Source: Theionarchaea archaeon
GTDB lineage: Archaea; Methanobacteriota_B; Thermococci; Methanofastidiosales; SZ-28-30
DNA length: 64,000 bases
Assembly (NCBI GenBank): GCA_018992685.1
Contig: JACVGT010000025.1
Location: 27,432-91,431 of the forward strand
Direction: 5' to 3'
The translations under genes were made by a program, and so were the position numbers. Shown here piece after piece: positions 17,652 to 26,473 of the stretch (position 1 is its first letter; the number at the start of each line of letters is the position of its first letter). Under the pieces are notes generated by a model that saw nothing but the letters and a program-made list of their open reading frames with translations, ran no database searches and had not been told where the DNA came from.

Positions 17652-18134
17652 TTACTTCCAATTTGCAGATGCTTCTACGATGTGTTCAGCAATCTTTTCA
17701 ATAGATGAAAATAGCATCTGATCAGGAAGTTTGCTATCCCCTAGGTATATATGGTTTCCCCTTATTTCTATGTGGGGTGCCTTTGCTCTTCTCAGCATAT
17801 CAGCTAATTCACTATCTTGATTTAGTCTCTCAGCAAACTCTCCTCCTTGCCATTCATAGTCTATAATCTTTTCGGAAAATAGACCAATTAAGAAAATAAT
17901 GCCTCCTAAAAACCCAGATATAAAAGAAGATTCAAATAAGAAAAATAAAAATAAGGCTATTCCTAAGCCAAATATAACTATTTCTGTTCTTTTAACTTTA
18001 ACTGGTGCACCATAAGATTCAATTTGAGAAACTAGTAGAATATTTACTATGAAGTCAAAATGATATTTTGAATAAAATCTTAGTTCATCCCTACGAATAT
18101 TGGATGATCCATATGAAGATTCAAAGGGACTCAT
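17652..18134 (-). CDS. Unrecognised two-pass membrane protein
   Basis: A 160-aa protein from ATG 18134, which has AGGAG about 8 bases upstream. After a ~45-residue N-terminal part, two adjacent hydrophobic segments (IVIFGLGIALFLFFLF and SGFLGGIIFLIGLFS) form a hairpin. A C-terminal soluble domain contains APHIEIRGNHIYLGDSKLP and a helix ending in ANWK. Codon use is more AT-rich than in the genes to the left, in line with an accessory region. I recognise no family. Confidence 0.7.
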   Translation of the reverse strand: MSPFESSYGSSNIRRDELRFYSKYHFDFIVNILLVSQIESYGAPVKVKRTEIVIFGLGIALFLFFLFESSFISGFLGGIIFLIGLFSEKIIDYEWQGGEFAERLNQDSELADMLRRAKAPHIEIRGNHIYLGDSKLPDQMLFSSIEKIAEHIVEASANWK

Positions 18135-18237
18135 GGTATCGCTCCTAGTTTTTTATCATCTTGCTCGCGGTGTTATTCATCAATGCAACGAAAGGTTTCT
18201 ATTACTCTAAGGCCTTCTTGTTTTAGTAAGTGGATTA

Positions 18238-18810
18238 TTATACGCATTCAATCGTGGCGTATCCACTTTCGGTTACCTTGATTGAGTGGATGTAACTGTT
18301 TTTTAGCTTGAGGATTCCCAGCTCTCTTCTCCAATATGCGATCCTCCTAGGACCAGGTAAAGATATCTCTAAATCAACCTGGGTAGGCTTAGTGAACCCA
18401 ACGTATAACCCCAAATTTCTTAATAATTCGACAAATTTCGTAAGGCTTTTATCTAATTGTTGTTCTATTATGTGCCCTTGGTGTTGTGAAATAATAAGAA
18501 TACTATAGTACAATTTCAATGCACCGAGAACATCATCAAAACATGAATGAAGCTTTAATGTATTATGGTTCTCCTTTTCATCTGAATACTCTATAATACA
18601 GGTATCTCTCTTACCAACTCGAGAATCCTCAGGATTCCGGAAATAGTTACACTTACAGATTGCAGCATATGGTATAAATATATCACTCAAGAGCCATCGA
18701 GGAATATATACGCCTTCATGTGTAAGATAGACTTTTCTATTTAGAAGCCATGTACGAACCTTATACCATTCGATAGTTTCTTCTTTCAAATCCCAACTCA
18801 TAATAATCAT
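18238..18810 (-). CDS. Unrecognised soluble protein
   Basis: A 190-aa protein without membrane segments, from ATG 18810 with AGGGGT six bases upstream. It begins MIIMSWDLKEETIEWYKVRT; the middle has a few cysteines (ICKCNYF, TCIIEYSD) without a recognisable metal-binding pattern. It is AT-rich and lies about 100 bases downstream of nothing else on this strand, so it is probably transcribed alone or with the membrane protein at 17652. No family is recognised. Confidence 0.65.
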   Translation of the reverse strand: MIIMSWDLKEETIEWYKVRTWLLNRKVYLTHEGVYIPRWLLSDIFIPYAAICKCNYFRNPEDSRVGKRDTCIIEYSDEKENHNTLKLHSCFDDVLGALKLYYSILIISQHQGHIIEQQLDKSLTKFVELLRNLGLYVGFTKPTQVDLEISLPGPRRIAYWRRELGILKLKNSYIHSIKVTESGYATIECV

Positions 18811-18839
18811 ATACCCCTACATTACTTATATCTTTTTCC

Positions 18840-18997
18840 GATTCGGATTCTGCTCGTACAGTCCCCCCATTGAGAAGCGTTATTTCAAGTGTAAAGTGGA
18901 GGCCGGAGTCACGGCGCGAATAGGCGTTGTATGATTTCTGATAACCAACTTTATAGAGGTCTGCAAAGCTTTCTGATACTTCTCTGATTAATTCTGG
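18840..18997 (-). pseudogene. 158-bp duplicated fragment of the PQQ-propeller gene
   Basis: This segment matches 15419-15576 in the same orientation with three substitutions, and homology stops abruptly on both sides. It has no start and no gene context. It sits between an orphan gene and a radical SAM gene and probably marks a recent recombination junction. Confidence 0.88.
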
Positions 18998-19080
18998 TAT
19001 TCTTGATCGTGAAGTTTCCTGTCAATTGCTTTTCTAGTTTTTCTTTAAATGTCTTGACAAAATCGCAAAATCGAAGTGAA

Positions 19081-20124
19081 TTACAATTGAAAACCTAGGA
19101 TATTAGTTGGGAAAAGGAAGTTTGCTACATAAACATTTAGAGCATAACCACATGTACATCCGGGGCATTTTTTCACGAACATCTGCTGAGCCCTTCTCTT
19201 GTATTCATCGGACCGAAGGATATTTCTCAATTTGGTTTTTCTGAGATTACCTATCGGATTCAAAACCCAACATCCCGAATAAACTTCTCCTCTTGAGCTG
19301 AGATATACTGATAGGTAACCATGGGCGCACAGAAATTCTTTAGGAGTACCTTTACAATATGCTCTGACATATTCCAGGGCATTGCTGTCTTCGCTGATGA
19401 TCCAAGGAGTTTCTTTTTTCATCGTTTCAATATGGTCTAATGTCTTATCAACAACTTGTTTATTATCGATTGACAATGCTGACATCTCAACTCCCCGAAA
19501 TTCATATGGATTCTTATCGAGTAAATTTATTCTAAATGATATACCCAGATCCCTGCACACCTCTAGGAGCATAGGAACCTCTTCAATACTGTACTTGGTT
19601 AATGTTGTTGAAATCCTTACATTTATTTTCTTTTTAAGAGTTTTCGCTAACAGGGTTATGGCTTTAATGCCCAACAGTGAAGCATCATAGGCATACGGAA
19701 TTCCTCTAATGATGTTGTTTGTTTTTCCTATACCATCAACTGAAATTGATATGTCTGTAATGCCGCTTTTAACAAGTTCTTCAGCTCTATTACATAGCAA
19801 GAGACCATTAGTTTGGATTGCTACCTCTTTGAATCCAAGATTCCGTGCTTCCTTTATCAAAAGGGTGGCGTCTTCCCTCAAAAGAGGTTCACCACCAGTA
19901 AATTTAATAACTCGTATCCCCACATCTCTCATTTGATTCATGATATTCTGAAGTTCCTCAGTACTCAATTCATTTGTGTGTTTTGTTTTCCATGTATTGC
20001 ATGTGATGCAATGACCATTACAATTTTCAGTGATTTTTATTTTTGCAGCATACGGGTGAATGGGAATTACTCCTAGCAGTTTATTGAAGTATTGGCTAAA
20101 GTAGAGCAATGACCTAACAACCAT
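19081..20124 (-). CDS. Radical SAM protein with C-terminal SPASM-like cysteines
   Basis: A 347-aa radical SAM enzyme. The 4Fe-4S/SAM motif is Cys35-x3-Cys39-x2-Cys42 (ENCNGHCITCNTW), followed by the GGEPLL motif and ISVDGIG. The C-terminus holds CAHGYLSVYLSSRGEVYSGC and KCPGCTCGY, consistent with auxiliary cluster (SPASM/twitch) binding. Such enzymes modify peptides, cofactors or lipids; no precursor peptide gene is evident beside it. A TATA element (agtatatagg, about 20144-20153) precedes the ATG by about 25 bases, so the mRNA is probably leaderless. It lies in the AT-rich accessory zone. Confidence 0.9.
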   Translation of the reverse strand: MVVRSLLYFSQYFNKLLGVIPIHPYAAKIKITENCNGHCITCNTWKTKHTNELSTEELQNIMNQMRDVGIRVIKFTGGEPLLREDATLLIKEARNLGFKEVAIQTNGLLLCNRAEELVKSGITDISISVDGIGKTNNIIRGIPYAYDASLLGIKAITLLAKTLKKKINVRISTTLTKYSIEEVPMLLEVCRDLGISFRINLLDKNPYEFRGVEMSALSIDNKQVVDKTLDHIETMKKETPWIISEDSNALEYVRAYCKGTPKEFLCAHGYLSVYLSSRGEVYSGCWVLNPIGNLRKTKLRNILRSDEYKRRAQQMFVKKCPGCTCGYALNVYVANFLFPTNILGFQL

Positions 20125-20605
20125 CGTTGTATAATGAATTCTATACCTATATACTTTTCCATGTTCGCAAATATTAGCAAGGATTACAGAATCGTAAGAC
20201 TCTAGGAAATTCTAGTAAAACAATTCATTTTCATGATTTCCTGCCAAAATCTTTCGAAAATGTCACTATTTTCAAAAAAGGTAAAAGGAAATATCTCTGG
20301 CAATTTATGTACACAGGATAACGAGTGAAATAAGTAGGATTACATCTCCGGAGACTATCAATAGTCTCGTGAGCCTTTGCTTCTATAGGTAGAGCATTGA
20401 ACCTAGTCGGAAATAGTGCTGACCATTCACCTTGGCAAAATAGCTGAGGAGTACTAAAATATCAATATTGTTTTCTTCTTGATTATCAATATTGCCAATC
20501 CAGCGAAGAATATTTAAAACTAGAAGATCAGTTTCCTTTTAAGTAAAGAGTGCTTAGATAGAAGTACAAGTTGCCGCAGGAGATGATAGACTGCAGAAAA
20601 AAGCT
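20125..20605. other. Non-coding AT-rich interval
   Basis: Apart from the radical SAM promoter near 20144-20153 I see no gene. Two copies of atcaatattg lie about 26 bases apart near 20460-20496, which may be a short direct repeat without clear meaning. Confidence 0.35.
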
Positions 20606-20917
20606 TTGTATAAAACAGGGTCTATTCTCATAGGGATAATACTGGTGGTGGGAATGATTCTGGATACGTACGTAGAAAGAAGCATTTCTAGCCTAGATCT
20701 AGATTCATTGCATGACTTAGAAACTTGGTCTAAATTTTTTATCCAGAAAGGGGAAGGTCCATCGGATCAATATGAGTTAATTGCAGAAACTTACGCTGAT
20801 ATCATCAGAGATGGGATTCAATTCCTTACTCCTTCCTGGATCACAACATTCCTGACCATTACAGGCGTCTTCCTTCTAGCGTGGTTCAGTTATAAGGTTG
20901 GTGTTTTGAGTAAATGA
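20606..20917 (+). CDS. Small two-pass membrane protein, start codon uncertain
   Basis: A frame of 103 codons from TTG 20606. Hydrophobic segments occur at each end (GSILIGIILVVGMILDTYV and ITTFLTITGVFLLAWFSYKV), separated by an acidic ~55-residue loop. The sequence looks like a real protein, but there is no ATG or GTG in frame after the upstream stop at 20557, and the only ribosome-like site (AGGAG, 20578-20582) is too far from the TTG. It may be a gene with a rare start or one that has lost its 5' end. The family is unknown. Confidence 0.5.
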   Translation: MYKTGSILIGIILVVGMILDTYVERSISSLDLDSLHDLETWSKFFIQKGEGPSDQYELIAETYADIIRDGIQFLTPSWITTFLTITGVFLLAWFSYKVGVLSK

Positions 20918-20935
20918 GAGAAGATCTTTTCTTTC

Positions 20936-21091
20936 ATGCAGAAGAAGAAGGTGGAGTTTTTTCTGCTGAGAATGGTGGCGAGTTTCAGATCGTTTAGGAC
21001 GATAATGGAAATGGCAAAAATCGCCTTACAGCCAAAACTGGCAAATAGATATATCGACGATGTTATCACGGCATTAGATGCTTCCATCTGA
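20936..21091 (+). CDS. Possible 51-aa basic peptide
   Basis: An ATG-initiated frame begins MQKKKVEFFLLRMV and ends ITALDASI, amphipathic and basic at the start. There is no clear ribosome site. It lies in a stretch of broken coding sequence upstream of the integrase, so it may be a remnant. Confidence 0.25.
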   Translation: MQKKKVEFFLLRMVASFRSFRTIMEMAKIALQPKLANRYIDDVITALDASI

Positions 21092-21205
21092 AGTAGTAGG
21101 GAATTCTATGCATCTTCAAGCCTATGCTGTCAACCCAGAACAATCTCTCGCTTAAGATACAGCGCAACCTTCTAATTCAGTGAGGTCACAGTCAAAGATG
21201 ATGCT

Positions 21206-21436
21206 ATGACCCAGAGAATTGTCGTAGGGACCGGAGAATCCTTGGACATCATGGATCATCATGATTTATGGCGATTGCTCAAGGAAGCTTTCAGGACACC
21301 TGTTGTCTGCAGTGAATGTTAGATCGTGGTACAGGTGTGTAACATTACCTCCTTGGAGACTCCCCAGGATCTGGTGAATCTCCTATCTTCTCTGGATAAG
21401 ACATGGAACCTGATTAGACATCACATCGGTCAGTAG
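21206..21436 (+). pseudogene. Broken ORF upstream of the palindrome array
   Basis: The frame reads MTQRIVVGTGESLDIMDHHD, then stops at TAG after CSEC, and continues in the same frame to TETPQDLVNLLSSL-like sequence and LDKTWNLIRHHIGQ before another TAG at 21434. The end resembles the degenerate coding sequence before the second array (LDKVLNLARHHAGQ near 43530-43570). The two loci therefore share homology beyond the palindromes. No family is recognised. Confidence 0.4.
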
Positions 21437-21620
21437 ATGGCTCAAAAATTGTAATGGCACGGTGCCACAAATTGGCCTTTTGAGATGGCACCGTGCTGCT
21501 CATTGAGTGATTTTACATCAAAATGAGCCCAGATTCAAGGAAAATGTAGTGAAGAAGATGGCACTGTGCCAATCAAACCTCCTTGGATAACTGAATTCAA
21601 AAGTTTTAACAATTCCAAGT
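21390..21620. repeat. Left copy of long repeat with phased TGGCACnGTGCCA palindromes
   Basis: Palindromes are at 21455-21467 (perfect), 21486-21498 (last three bases altered) and 21559-21571 (perfect), with start-to-start spacing of 31 and 73 bp. The surrounding sequence aligns along its length with 43525-43775, including the shared blocks aaattggcctt, ctcattgagtgattt, acatcaaaatgag, ggataactg and attcaaaagtttt. It directly precedes the integrase gene. Confidence 0.85.
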
Positions 21621-21662
21621 ATCGTGTAAGCCTTGGCAGCAATCAAATTACTGAAAGTGAGA

Positions 21663-22994
21663 ATGAAAAAAGGAAAAGTTGTTAGGGATCAAAACAAGTT
21701 AACTCAAGCCGAGGGAGCGCTTCTGAAGTTGGTGTTAAGAGCCCACCAAAACATTTATAAAGGGCAGGTGGTTCCAGGGTGTATGTTGTATGACTTTGAC
21801 CGCCGCCTTGAAAGCATGAAAAAAAAGATAAGGGGGCTTGAGGAAAAAGAGAATGCTGAGATCATCTTGAAGTTTCTCAATCAGCTCTTTGCAGAAGGGT
21901 TGTCAAAGCCCAGGGTCTTGAAGTATGCCACTCATCTCAAAGTGATATCAGAGAAAATGGGCAAGAACTTCTCAGAGATAGAAAAGGATGATCTAATTTG
22001 GTATTTATCAGAGTTGGAACAATCTGACTATTCTGCTCAAACAAAAAGAGACTACAAGGTGGTTCTCAAACGATTCTTTCCATACATTGGGAAAGGGGAG
22101 CTGGTATCGGATATAAAGACGACTTTAAGAGGAAATAAGAAGACACTGCCAGAGGAGCTACTAACAAAGAAGGATGTGGAAACATTGATTGAGGCTGCAA
22201 AACATCCTCGAGATAAGGCTCTCATCGGCATTCTGTATGAGGGAGGATTGAGGATAGGAGAACTGACAAGTCTCAAGATTAAGAATGTGCAATTTGATGA
22301 ACATGGTGCTGTCTTAAAGGTTCGGGGTAAAACGGGGGAACGACGGGTAAGAGTTGTGTTGTTTGCTTCTTCACTGGCAAAATGGATGGAAATGCATCCT
22401 GAGGGCGACAACAAGGAAGCACCCCTCTGGGTTAATCTGTCGAATAATTACAGGAAAAAGGGAATAACATATGAAGGGTTATACCAGAAGCTCAAGAGGA
22501 TTGCCAAGAAGGCAGGGATAAAGAAGAAGTTGAATTTTCACAATTTCAGGCATTCCAGGGCCACCCACCTGGCTCAGCAATTGACAGAGGCCCAGATGAA
22601 CGTGTACTTTGGGTGGGTCCAGGGAAGTGATATGCCAGCTACATATGTGCACTTGAGTGGGAGAGATGTTGATGACAGGATCCTAGAGATCCATGGAGTG
22701 AAACCCAAAGACAACGACAAGGATGACCAGTTAAAACCTCAGGTGTGCCCCCGGTGCAAGTACATCAATTCACCTGTTAGCCGATATTGTGGAAGGTGTG
22801 GGACAGTCCTTGATGAGAAGGAACGATTGAGAATGGAGATGGAGAGCAGGGGATTAACGAAGGGCTTCCCAGATATAGGTGTTGAGGATGCTGGGGTATT
22901 GGAGGGGATGAAGAAGTTCAGAGATGTGCTGGAATTGCTTGAGAAGCATCCGGATCTGTTCAAGAAAATGAGAACACTGCTGGAAGGGACGTGA
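21663..22994 (+). CDS. Tyrosine recombinase/integrase with C-terminal zinc ribbon
   Basis: A 443-aa site-specific recombinase (453 aa if the in-frame TTG at 21633 is used; the ATG at 21663 has an AGTGAG-like site). A SAM-like N-terminal core-binding domain (about residues 70-150) precedes the catalytic domain. The catalytic set is visible: Arg in EGGLRIGELTSL, His-x2-Arg in HNFRHSRATHL, and the nucleophile Tyr in ATYVHLSGRD. A C4 zinc ribbon follows (CPRCKYINSPVSRYCGRCG), an arrangement common in archaeal integrases. The gene begins right after a phased palindrome array, consistent with the left end of a mobile element. Confidence 0.92.
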   Translation: MKKGKVVRDQNKLTQAEGALLKLVLRAHQNIYKGQVVPGCMLYDFDRRLESMKKKIRGLEEKENAEIILKFLNQLFAEGLSKPRVLKYATHLKVISEKMGKNFSEIEKDDLIWYLSELEQSDYSAQTKRDYKVVLKRFFPYIGKGELVSDIKTTLRGNKKTLPEELLTKKDVETLIEAAKHPRDKALIGILYEGGLRIGELTSLKIKNVQFDEHGAVLKVRGKTGERRVRVVLFASSLAKWMEMHPEGDNKEAPLWVNLSNNYRKKGITYEGLYQKLKRIAKKAGIKKKLNFHNFRHSRATHLAQQLTEAQMNVYFGWVQGSDMPATYVHLSGRDVDDRILEIHGVKPKDNDKDDQLKPQVCPRCKYINSPVSRYCGRCGTVLDEKERLRMEMESRGLTKGFPDIGVEDAGVLEGMKKFRDVLELLEKHPDLFKKMRTLLEGT

Positions 22995-23072
22995 TATAAT
23001 TTGGGCTATTTCCCCCCATCTTTATTAGTGAGAGGAGAATCATAGAACTAGACCACATATCTTTCGTATTGT

Positions 23073-25355
23073 ATGAGCAGCCTTTATATACTTAGATTTC
23101 AATCTCCAAATATGTTATATAGTGCCATACTCTTCGCGGTGTTTTTATTCTTCGTCTCTATATGCGTTAGATTGTTCATGAAGGTTAAAAAGTGGAAGTT
23201 GATTTTAATTGATATCATTTGTTTCGCAATAATCGCTTCTACTACTGCTTACTACATTTTCCCAAAAGACACAAAGTCTGAGGATATCTACGTTTTCCTG
23301 AATGTATATTTCGATGACCGCGGGGAAAACGACTATGATGAGAATGGAAAGGTACAACAAGTTTTCCTTCTTTATCAAGAAGACCACACAAGGGTCCTGA
23401 TGTATTGCTGTTGCGTTCATCACCCCCAAGACATCGATTTTCGGCTGCTTCTTGAATATTGGAATCCCTATTCACTAAGCATGGATTTCCCGCAGAACGA
23501 AACTCTCAAATTTTTTATAATCCCTTTAGATAATTATAGTGACCGAGACCTTCTTTTTCGATCTGAAGATGATCTAGAAAAGGAATTTCCTGATTTCCAG
23601 ATGACCCGCGATCCTAATAAAGAAACGGGATATTTTAGTATGTCATCTGTTGAAGATAAGATCATGGAAAGAAATTTCTGGATTTGCTTTGATGTTGAGC
23701 CATTAGAATTTGGAACGCAGGCATATGTCCATGTCAAATTTAATAGTTGGTTGCCTGCTGACTTAATTTCACTGTGGGTCGATGAAAAACATGATATAGT
23801 TCTCAGTTTTCCTCCGGGAAAACCATCCACTGACCATGTGAACTTTGATGTCTATGGAAAATTTCAGGAATGTACGATCAAAGTCAGAGAGACTAAACGA
23901 TTCAATGAAGCTTGGTTCGTAGCAGTATTCGCAACTTTGATTACTATGACATCCTATTATCCCAGTATTAATAGAGAGAACGGCCAAACTGGAGAAATGC
24001 ATGAAAGAGGACACCTAAATCCCGAAATATCCCCTTTCTTGATTTCTCTTATCTCTGCAATATTTGTGTTCATTATTTCTTCAAGAGATAATTTTGTCGA
24101 TAATAGCGACAATACTCGATATATGCTTAGTGCTCTTGTGCAAAGCGAAGCAGCAATCATTGCTATTTTTGTGACGATAGGGCTCGTCGGGGTGCAACTG
24201 GCAGGAGTTTATTCTCCTGCATTAGCGAAAGCTTTCAGAACAAGCAATGGGCTCAAAGGACTCGTTTTTCTGTATATTTTTTCGATATCCTTAGGGCTTT
24301 ATATTCTTGGAGCGCATGATTCAACTCCGGCAATCTACATCAGACTTTGTTTTTCTCTTGGAGTTTTCTGTTTTGTAGCTTTTGCTCTTTATGCATTTGA
24401 CGCGATTGAAATGACCGAACCTACCCGATTCATCGAGAAACAGTGCCAAAAGATTAATGGATGTAATATTTTCCAGAAAGATGATCCTATTCAATCCATT
24501 TTCGATATTATAGGAGCGCTGATACGGAAATATGATGAAAGAACGGCAATATACGGATTAGACAAAATGGGAGAAGGAATTGAACTTATGTTGAAAAATG
24601 AGAAGTTCGAGAAAAAGGAGGAAATCGAAGTCTCAAATAAGATCCGCTTTGCATTCAAGGATATCGGTATATTGGCATTTCATCAAGGAAATGAGAATGT
24701 GGTACTCGAGGTTTTAGAACGTCTCGAGAGTATAGGCAATATAGCAATAGAAAATGATCTTGAAATAGTGGCTCGGAAATCTGCAGAATCTCTTGGGTCG
24801 ATTGGAGAGACCATTGTCACCAAGCAGTTCTTAGAAGAGAGAATGGATGACAGCCTAGTAGCCTACAATATCCAGGAAACTGAGAAAATTGCTTTGTCTG
24901 CTTTGGAGAAGGGATACAAAGCAGCAACTGTTGCGACGAGAAAGCTTGGAATAATTGGAGAAATTGCTATCAAGAGAGGATTTGGGAATGTAACACATGA
25001 TATAATCGAGTCATTGGAAGAAATCACGAAGAGTGCTGGAAAAAGGAAAGGGAAGACAAATAAGAGTGGGATAGTGATATCAAATATTGAGCTGGATAGA
25101 ACCATAGGAGGTGCAGTCGAATACATTAATAGTATTGCGAAGAATGCTGTTGAATTAAAATACGAGGATATAAGCGAGCACGCAATTCACTCTCTTGAGG
25201 CAGTAATTGACTGCGTTCTCATGATTGATCATAGCTACACAGCCAAACAAGTTAGAGAACAAATAGAGAAAACAAAGCACGCAGTACAAAAGGAGAAAAA
25301 CAGAAGTTTATCATTAGACTTGGAAGAGATCCTTAGAAAGCTTGATTCTGCTTGA
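23073..25355 (+). CDS. Large membrane protein with DUF2254-like core and helical cytoplasmic tail
   Basis: A 760-aa protein with two N-terminal membrane segments (about residues 13-60), an extracellular beta-rich region to ~280 with a CCC motif (VLMYCCCVHH), then several membrane segments at ~285-460. The block YMLSALVQSEAAIIAIFVTI followed by GLVGVQLAGVYSPALAKAF resembles DUF2254 membrane proteins. Residues ~470-760 are helical with repeating units around LERLESIGNIAIENDLE and RKLGIIGEIAIKRGF, spaced about 60 residues apart, suggesting a solenoid. The function is unknown. It lies just after the integrase within the mobile segment. Confidence 0.75.
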   Translation: MSSLYILRFQSPNMLYSAILFAVFLFFVSICVRLFMKVKKWKLILIDIICFAIIASTTAYYIFPKDTKSEDIYVFLNVYFDDRGENDYDENGKVQQVFLLYQEDHTRVLMYCCCVHHPQDIDFRLLLEYWNPYSLSMDFPQNETLKFFIIPLDNYSDRDLLFRSEDDLEKEFPDFQMTRDPNKETGYFSMSSVEDKIMERNFWICFDVEPLEFGTQAYVHVKFNSWLPADLISLWVDEKHDIVLSFPPGKPSTDHVNFDVYGKFQECTIKVRETKRFNEAWFVAVFATLITMTSYYPSINRENGQTGEMHERGHLNPEISPFLISLISAIFVFIISSRDNFVDNSDNTRYMLSALVQSEAAIIAIFVTIGLVGVQLAGVYSPALAKAFRTSNGLKGLVFLYIFSISLGLYILGAHDSTPAIYIRLCFSLGVFCFVAFALYAFDAIEMTEPTRFIEKQCQKINGCNIFQKDDPIQSIFDIIGALIRKYDERTAIYGLDKMGEGIELMLKNEKFEKKEEIEVSNKIRFAFKDIGILAFHQGNENVVLEVLERLESIGNIAIENDLEIVARKSAESLGSIGETIVTKQFLEERMDDSLVAYNIQETEKIALSALEKGYKAATVATRKLGIIGEIAIKRGFGNVTHDIIESLEEITKSAGKRKGKTNKSGIVISNIELDRTIGGAVEYINSIAKNAVELKYEDISEHAIHSLEAVIDCVLMIDHSYTAKQVREQIEKTKHAVQKEKNRSLSLDLEEILRKLDSA

Positions 25356-25564
25356 GAAGTACTCAAGACTGTCAGATTTCTATCAATCTATCGATAGAGA
25401 GTAGCTGAACAGAGACTACTCAACACGGGCTGATAGAGAAAAATGCCATGGAGCACTGGATCAATGTCCTTATTCTCTTAATTCTGCTACTCATGCTTTA
25501 TGATCTCACATTCGAAAGTTGTGCTGACTCATCAAGACAAGAAAAACGGAAAAATAAAAAAGGT

Positions 25565-25580
25565 GGCAGCATATGCTGCC
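25565..25580 (-). terminator. Palindromic hairpin plus T-tract after the small RHH-like gene
   Basis: GGCAGCATATGCTGCC is a perfect 16-base palindrome. On the minus strand it is followed by a run of T residues (complement of 25551-25561), as in a factor-independent terminator. The same element occurs at 27572-27587. Confidence 0.55.
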
Positions 25581-25587
25581 TGCAAAA

Positions 25588-25917
25588 TCACTGCTCAGGA
25601 TCTGCCCCTAGTTCCATTATGGCCAGAGCCATACTCCTGACCACAATGTCACCGCTCATTGCGATCTTCTGGAGCCACTCCTTGTTCTCCTCGTCTGCCT
25701 CGTCAGTATCATCACTGCATTCCCACAAAGATTCATGAGCCCGGACATCCTTGACCAGACGCCTGTACAACTGTGCTTCAGAGAGGATTTTCCTGAATTG
25801 TTTCACCAGCCAGATAAAGGTCTGATTCTTATTCCCTGTGCTGAAGTGGCTCATGATCTTGCGGAACTCCTTTTCCGTGTCTTTATCCACCACAAAACTG
25901 AGACGTTGTGTACGCAT
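25588..25917 (-). CDS. Small ribbon-helix-helix-like protein, intact copy
   Basis: A 109-aa protein. I start it at ATG 25917 (MRTQRLSFVVDKDTEKEFRK) because GGATGGGAT lies upstream and the same start is conserved in copy B; the longer frame from 25959 includes diverged non-coding sequence. The N-terminal strand-helix pattern LSFVVDKDTEKEFRKIMSHF suggests a RHH-type DNA-binding or dimerisation fold, but this is weak. The C-terminus is acidic (DDTDEADEENKE) and ends with MALAIMELGADPEQ. It is followed by a hairpin terminator. Confidence 0.65.
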   Translation of the reverse strand: MRTQRLSFVVDKDTEKEFRKIMSHFSTGNKNQTFIWLVKQFRKILSEAQLYRRLVKDVRAHESLWECSDDTDEADEENKEWLQKIAMSGDIVVRSMALAIMELGADPEQ

Positions 25918-25955
25918 GGTATCCCATCCATAATTGAATATTGCAGCCATTGGTC

Positions 25956-26066
25956 TCACATGACGGCACCGATGGAGTCAATGAGCATGTGCCAGAAGAC
26001 ACCGTTCTGGACGAAGATGGCAAACTGGACAATGAAGGGAGCATCAGGGTTTAAATTCAATTTCTC
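25956..26066 (-). pseudogene. C-terminal remnant of the membrane protein gene (copy A)
   Basis: These 111 bases correspond to the last 37 codons of the gene at 27981-28403, ending WHMLIDSIGAVM and the same TGA. The 5' part is missing and sequence upstream is unrelated. It is left over from the duplication. Confidence 0.75.
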
Positions 26067-26092
26067 AGGATTATTGCGTGATTGTCCTATTG

Positions 26093-26473
26093 TTATGATT
26101 CCCAAAATGGGCAATACTGCCTGCTGATTGGCTTTCTGTGCAGTTTTCGCTTGATTTGTATTTTATATTTTTTCTTTTCAGTCATTCTTTCTTTCATTTG
26201 TCCTAAGGATATTAGAATAATTATAACTCCACCTACTGCAAGCGAACAATAGAAAAAGTTTATATCTGACCCTGGAAGAGGTTTCCTAAAAATGCCGTAA
26301 TAAGAAACTGAAAAACCTGCATAAATTCCACATATACAAAGAAAGAAATAATACATATCCAGAACTATCTCGTTAATTGATATCAATTTTCCCTTTGTAA
26401 AGAGAATTATGAATTTGATAAACACCAATACTAAGAGAAGGATTATTAGAATCAATGTGGGATTATGAGGCAT
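26093..26473 (-). CDS. Unrecognised membrane protein, last gene of a three-gene operon
   Basis: A 126-aa protein with four hydrophobic segments (LILIILLLVLVFIKFIILF, VLDMYYFFLCICGIYAGF, NFFYCSLAVGGVIIILIS) and a basic tail (KKKYKIQIKRKLHRK). It overlaps the end of the upstream gene by 11 bases, indicating coupled translation. It lies inside the duplicated-block pair, in AT-rich DNA. No family is recognised. Confidence 0.65.
   Translation of the reverse strand: MPHNPTLILIILLLVLVFIKFIILFTKGKLISINEIVLDMYYFFLCICGIYAGFSVSYYGIFRKPLPGSDINFFYCSLAVGGVIIILISLGQMKERMTEKKKYKIQIKRKLHRKPISRQYCPFWES

Larger units (their letters stand above)
25551..26066. repeat. Duplicated block, copy A (516 bp)
   Basis: This block aligns with 27558-28091 in the same orientation at high identity, differing by a 17-base insertion and a 1-base insertion in copy B. 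It covers a complete small gene and the last 37 codons of a second one. A three-gene operon lies between the two copies. Confidence 0.88.

Noticed and set aside
25448-25738. Plus-strand ORF beginning MEHWINVLILLILLLMLYDL
   Set aside because: The first 30 codons look like a membrane segment, but most of the frame is the reverse of the RHH-like gene and crosses its terminator hairpin. At best it is a very short remnant.
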